Below, piece after piece: positions 61,554-63,301 of a stretch of 63,301 nt of DNA (its first letter is position 1; each line of letters starts with the position of its first letter). This DNA is from Amycolatopsis thailandensis. GTDB lineage: Bacteria; Actinomycetota; Actinomycetes; Mycobacteriales; Pseudonocardiaceae. The notes below the pieces were generated by a model. It did not search any database. It was given only the letters and a program-made list of their open reading frames with translations, and was not told the DNA's origin. The translations under genes and the position numbers were made by a program. Location: NCBI RefSeq assembly GCF_002234405.1, contig NZ_NMQT01000007.1, positions 1 through 63,301 of the forward strand, written 5' to 3'.

Positions 61554-62075
61554 ATGAGTTCTTCTCGATCGCGGACCCTGGTCCTCGGGGCGGCCGCGTT
61601 CGCCCTTGCCGCCTTCGTCGCCGCGGCGATCTTCGGCGTCCAGTGGGCCGTGGCCGCGTCGGACGACAACGCCGACCTGGCGCGCTCGCGCGACGAAGTA
61701 GGCGACGCGGGCGGCCGCGCGATCAAGGCGTACACCGAGGTCGACTTCGAGAACCTCGACGCGTTCTTCAATCAGCAGAAGGCCGTCTCCGACGACAAGA
61801 TGAGCCAGCAGCTGGCGCAGCTGGAGCCGACGTACCGCAAGGCGCTCAGCGACGCGAAGACCAAGGTCGTGACCACGATCCAGGACATCGCGGTCGAGGA
61901 ACTCGACGACCACGAGGGCAAGGCGAGCTTCCTCGCCGCCATCACCACCCAGGTCACCCAGGGCGACAAGGCGAGCTCGAAGGCGTTGCGCCTGGAGGTC
62001 TCGATGACCCGGGTCGGCGACGAGTGGAAGCTGTCCGGGATCGACAACGTGCCCCTCGTCGCGGCCGGTCAGTAA
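61554..62075 (+). CDS. Mce-associated membrane protein
   Basis: A 173-residue single-pass protein: anchor near residues 8-30 (LVLGAAAFALAAFVAAAIFGV) and an NTF2/VirB8-like outside domain ending DEWKLSGIDNVPL. Such Mam proteins follow mce genes and are thought to stabilise the complex. Confidence 0.88.
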   Translation: MSSSRSRTLVLGAAAFALAAFVAAAIFGVQWAVAASDDNADLARSRDEVGDAGGRAIKAYTEVDFENLDAFFNQQKAVSDDKMSQQLAQLEPTYRKALSDAKTKVVTTIQDIAVEELDDHEGKASFLAAITTQVTQGDKASSKALRLEVSMTRVGDEWKLSGIDNVPLVAAGQ

Positions 62076-62102
62076 GAGCGTCACCTAGAACGGAGCCTCG
62101 TA

Positions 62103-63203
62103 GTGCCCCCCTCCCGTCGCCAGCCCCCTCGCAGCACTCCGCCGGTGCGCCGCCCCCGGGTGGCCGGTCTGCGACGGCCCGCTCCCGCTTCCGAGGTGCC
62201 CGCCTCGGAGGCCTCCTCCACGGATGTGTCCGCGCCGGAGGTTTCCGCGCCGGAGGTCGTCTCCGAGGTCGATGAGACGCCGGTGGCGAAGCCGGCGCCG
62301 GTGCGGCGTCCGAGGCCTGCTCCTCGCCCCGCTCCTGTGGTCGAGCCTGAGGCTGTCGAGCCCGAGGTCGCCGAGCCTGCTTCGGCTGTCGAGGCCACTG
62401 AGCCCGCTGGGTCCGTTGAGGACACTGCTGAGGTCGTAGAGACCCCCGAGGCGCTTTCGGCGGTCGAGGAGGCCCCAGAGGACTCTGACGCCCCTGAAGA
62501 CGAGGTCGTCGCGAAGCCGAGTCCGCGGGCGAAGGCGCGTGCGGTCGCCGAGGAGAAGCCGGACGACATCGAAGAGGCCGAAGCCGAGGTCGCCGACGAG
62601 TCCTCCGAGACGAAGGCGAAGAAGCCGGGCTCCGGCAAGCTGATCCTGGCGGGCGCGCTGGTCGTCGTCGGGCTGCTGCTGGCCGCGACCGCGGTGCTGT
62701 TCAAGATCCAGGCCGACGACGTGTCCGGCTCGACGGACAACACGGCGCTGCTGGACGTCGCGAAGACCGCGCAGGTCAAGGACCAGGTCTCGAAGGCGAC
62801 CGAGGCGCTGTTCTCGTACGACTACAAGAACATCTCGAAGACCGAGACCGCGGCGGGCGATCTGCTGGTCAACGACGAGGTGCGGGCGAAGTACAACCTG
62901 CTGATGGGCGAGGTCAAACGGCTGGCCCCGCAGCAGAAGATGGTCGTGACCTGCAAGGTCACCCGCAGCGCCGTCATCCGGCTGGAGGGCGACCGGGCCG
63001 ACGTGATGGTGTTCGTCGACCAGAGCTCGACGCGGGCCGACACGAACAAGACCACCGCCGGGAGCGCGCAGCTGCACTTGAACGCGGAGCTGCAGGGTGA
63101 CAAGTGGAAGATCACGGCGATGAACACCTATGCCGCTCCGCCGAACCCGGCGGCCTCCTCGGCCCCCGCCGCGCCCCCCGCCTCCGCGCCCCCCTCCAAG
63201 TAA
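62103..63203 (+). CDS. Mce-associated protein with long disordered N-terminus
   Basis: A 366-residue protein from GTG 62103. About 170 residues rich in Ala, Pro, Glu and Val (repeats such as APEVSAPEV and VEPEAVEPEV) precede a transmembrane helix at 178-200 (LILAGALVVVGLLLAATAVLF) and a Mam-type outside domain (AQLHLNAELQGDKWKITAMN). Last gene of the operon; ends in a Pro/Ala/Ser tail. Confidence 0.85.
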   Translation: MPPSRRQPPRSTPPVRRPRVAGLRRPAPASEVPASEASSTDVSAPEVSAPEVVSEVDETPVAKPAPVRRPRPAPRPAPVVEPEAVEPEVAEPASAVEATEPAGSVEDTAEVVETPEALSAVEEAPEDSDAPEDEVVAKPSPRAKARAVAEEKPDDIEEAEAEVADESSETKAKKPGSGKLILAGALVVVGLLLAATAVLFKIQADDVSGSTDNTALLDVAKTAQVKDQVSKATEALFSYDYKNISKTETAAGDLLVNDEVRAKYNLLMGEVKRLAPQQKMVVTCKVTRSAVIRLEGDRADVMVFVDQSSTRADTNKTTAGSAQLHLNAELQGDKWKITAMNTYAAPPNPAASSAPAAPPASAPPSK

Positions 63204-63214
63204 CCCCCCCGGAT

Positions 63215-63294
63215 CGCGTTTAGCCCGCTAAACGCGATCCGGTGCCGTCACGCCCCCGTCGCCCGGACCTGCGTTTAGCCCCCTAATCGCGATC
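63215..63294. repeat. Intergenic palindromic repeats, copies 10-11
   Basis: CGCGTTTAGC-CC-GCTAAACGCG (63215-63236, repeat unit to 63239) and TGCGTTTAGCCCCCTAATCGCG (63270-63291, unit to 63294), right after the mce operon; the second may be part of further copies beyond the window. Confidence 0.85.
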
Positions 63295-63301
63295 CGGCGC
63301 C

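Noticed and set aside
59987..61771. 594-codon antisense frame over mceE-mceF
   Set aside because: Shadow of the mce genes with biased composition.

Overview
The window reads as chromosomal DNA of a high-GC actinomycete, most likely of the Pseudonocardiaceae (Amycolatopsis-like; this is inference). The evidence is the very GC-rich coding, frequent GTG starts and 4-base ATGA/GTGA gene overlaps, F420/LLM-type oxidoreductases, an actinobacterial SAM-dependent methyltransferase, an HspR-type HAIR box in front of lon, the gene order tRNA-Thr / tRNA-Met / rpmG / hadAB / tRNA-Trp / secE / nusG / rplK / rplA / rplJ / rplL / mkl, and a complete mce lipid-transport operon.

Layout. 1-6100: two tandem flavin monooxygenases, rfbA, a secreted sialidase-fold protein, a lipoprotein and a YajQ protein. 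6105-22568: a tRNA-Tyr gene carrying a 16.4-kb integrated element bounded by a 53-bp duplication of the tRNA 3' half. 22600-32600: ordinary accessory chromosome (DHFR-like reductase, a frameshifted GNAT gene, PPOX oxidoreductase, DUF4241-like protein, TetR and VOC genes, ArsR-VOC pair, two-component system, DedA, PhoX operon). 32580-39871: Lon, methyltransferase, GNAT protein, and a large membrane GGDEF/EAL protein. 39951-51223: tRNAs and the translation/transcription core locus with hadAB, a GDSL hydrolase, an LLM oxidoreductase and an aminotransferase interspersed. 51735-63203: a ten-gene Mce transporter operon headed by the Mkl ATPase.

The most interesting part is the integrated element. 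Its left arm has a tyrosine integrase and an XRE repressor transcribed leftward, divergent from an excisionase-like gene, a run of overlapping small genes, a winged-helix replication-initiator candidate preceded by three palindromes, a terminase-small-subunit-like zinc protein, and a 1159-residue tail tape-measure protein. No capsid, portal, large terminase, lysis, relaxase or FtsK/Tra gene is visible. The right arm is a leftward set of unknown small genes plus a second XRE/TPR-type regulator, and converges on the tape-measure gene at an array of hairpins. This is the architecture of a phage-inducible chromosomal island (satellite): about 16 kb, int and repressor leftward, xis/rep/terS rightward. 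The unusual addition is its own tape measure. A paired motif (TTCGGTGC, 11-12 bp spacing) recurs at both ends and again just before the terS-like gene.

Outside the element, eleven copies of a short palindromic intergenic repeat (core GCGTTTAGC / CTAAACGCGA) lie between genes, clustered around the ribosomal and mce loci and absent from the element.
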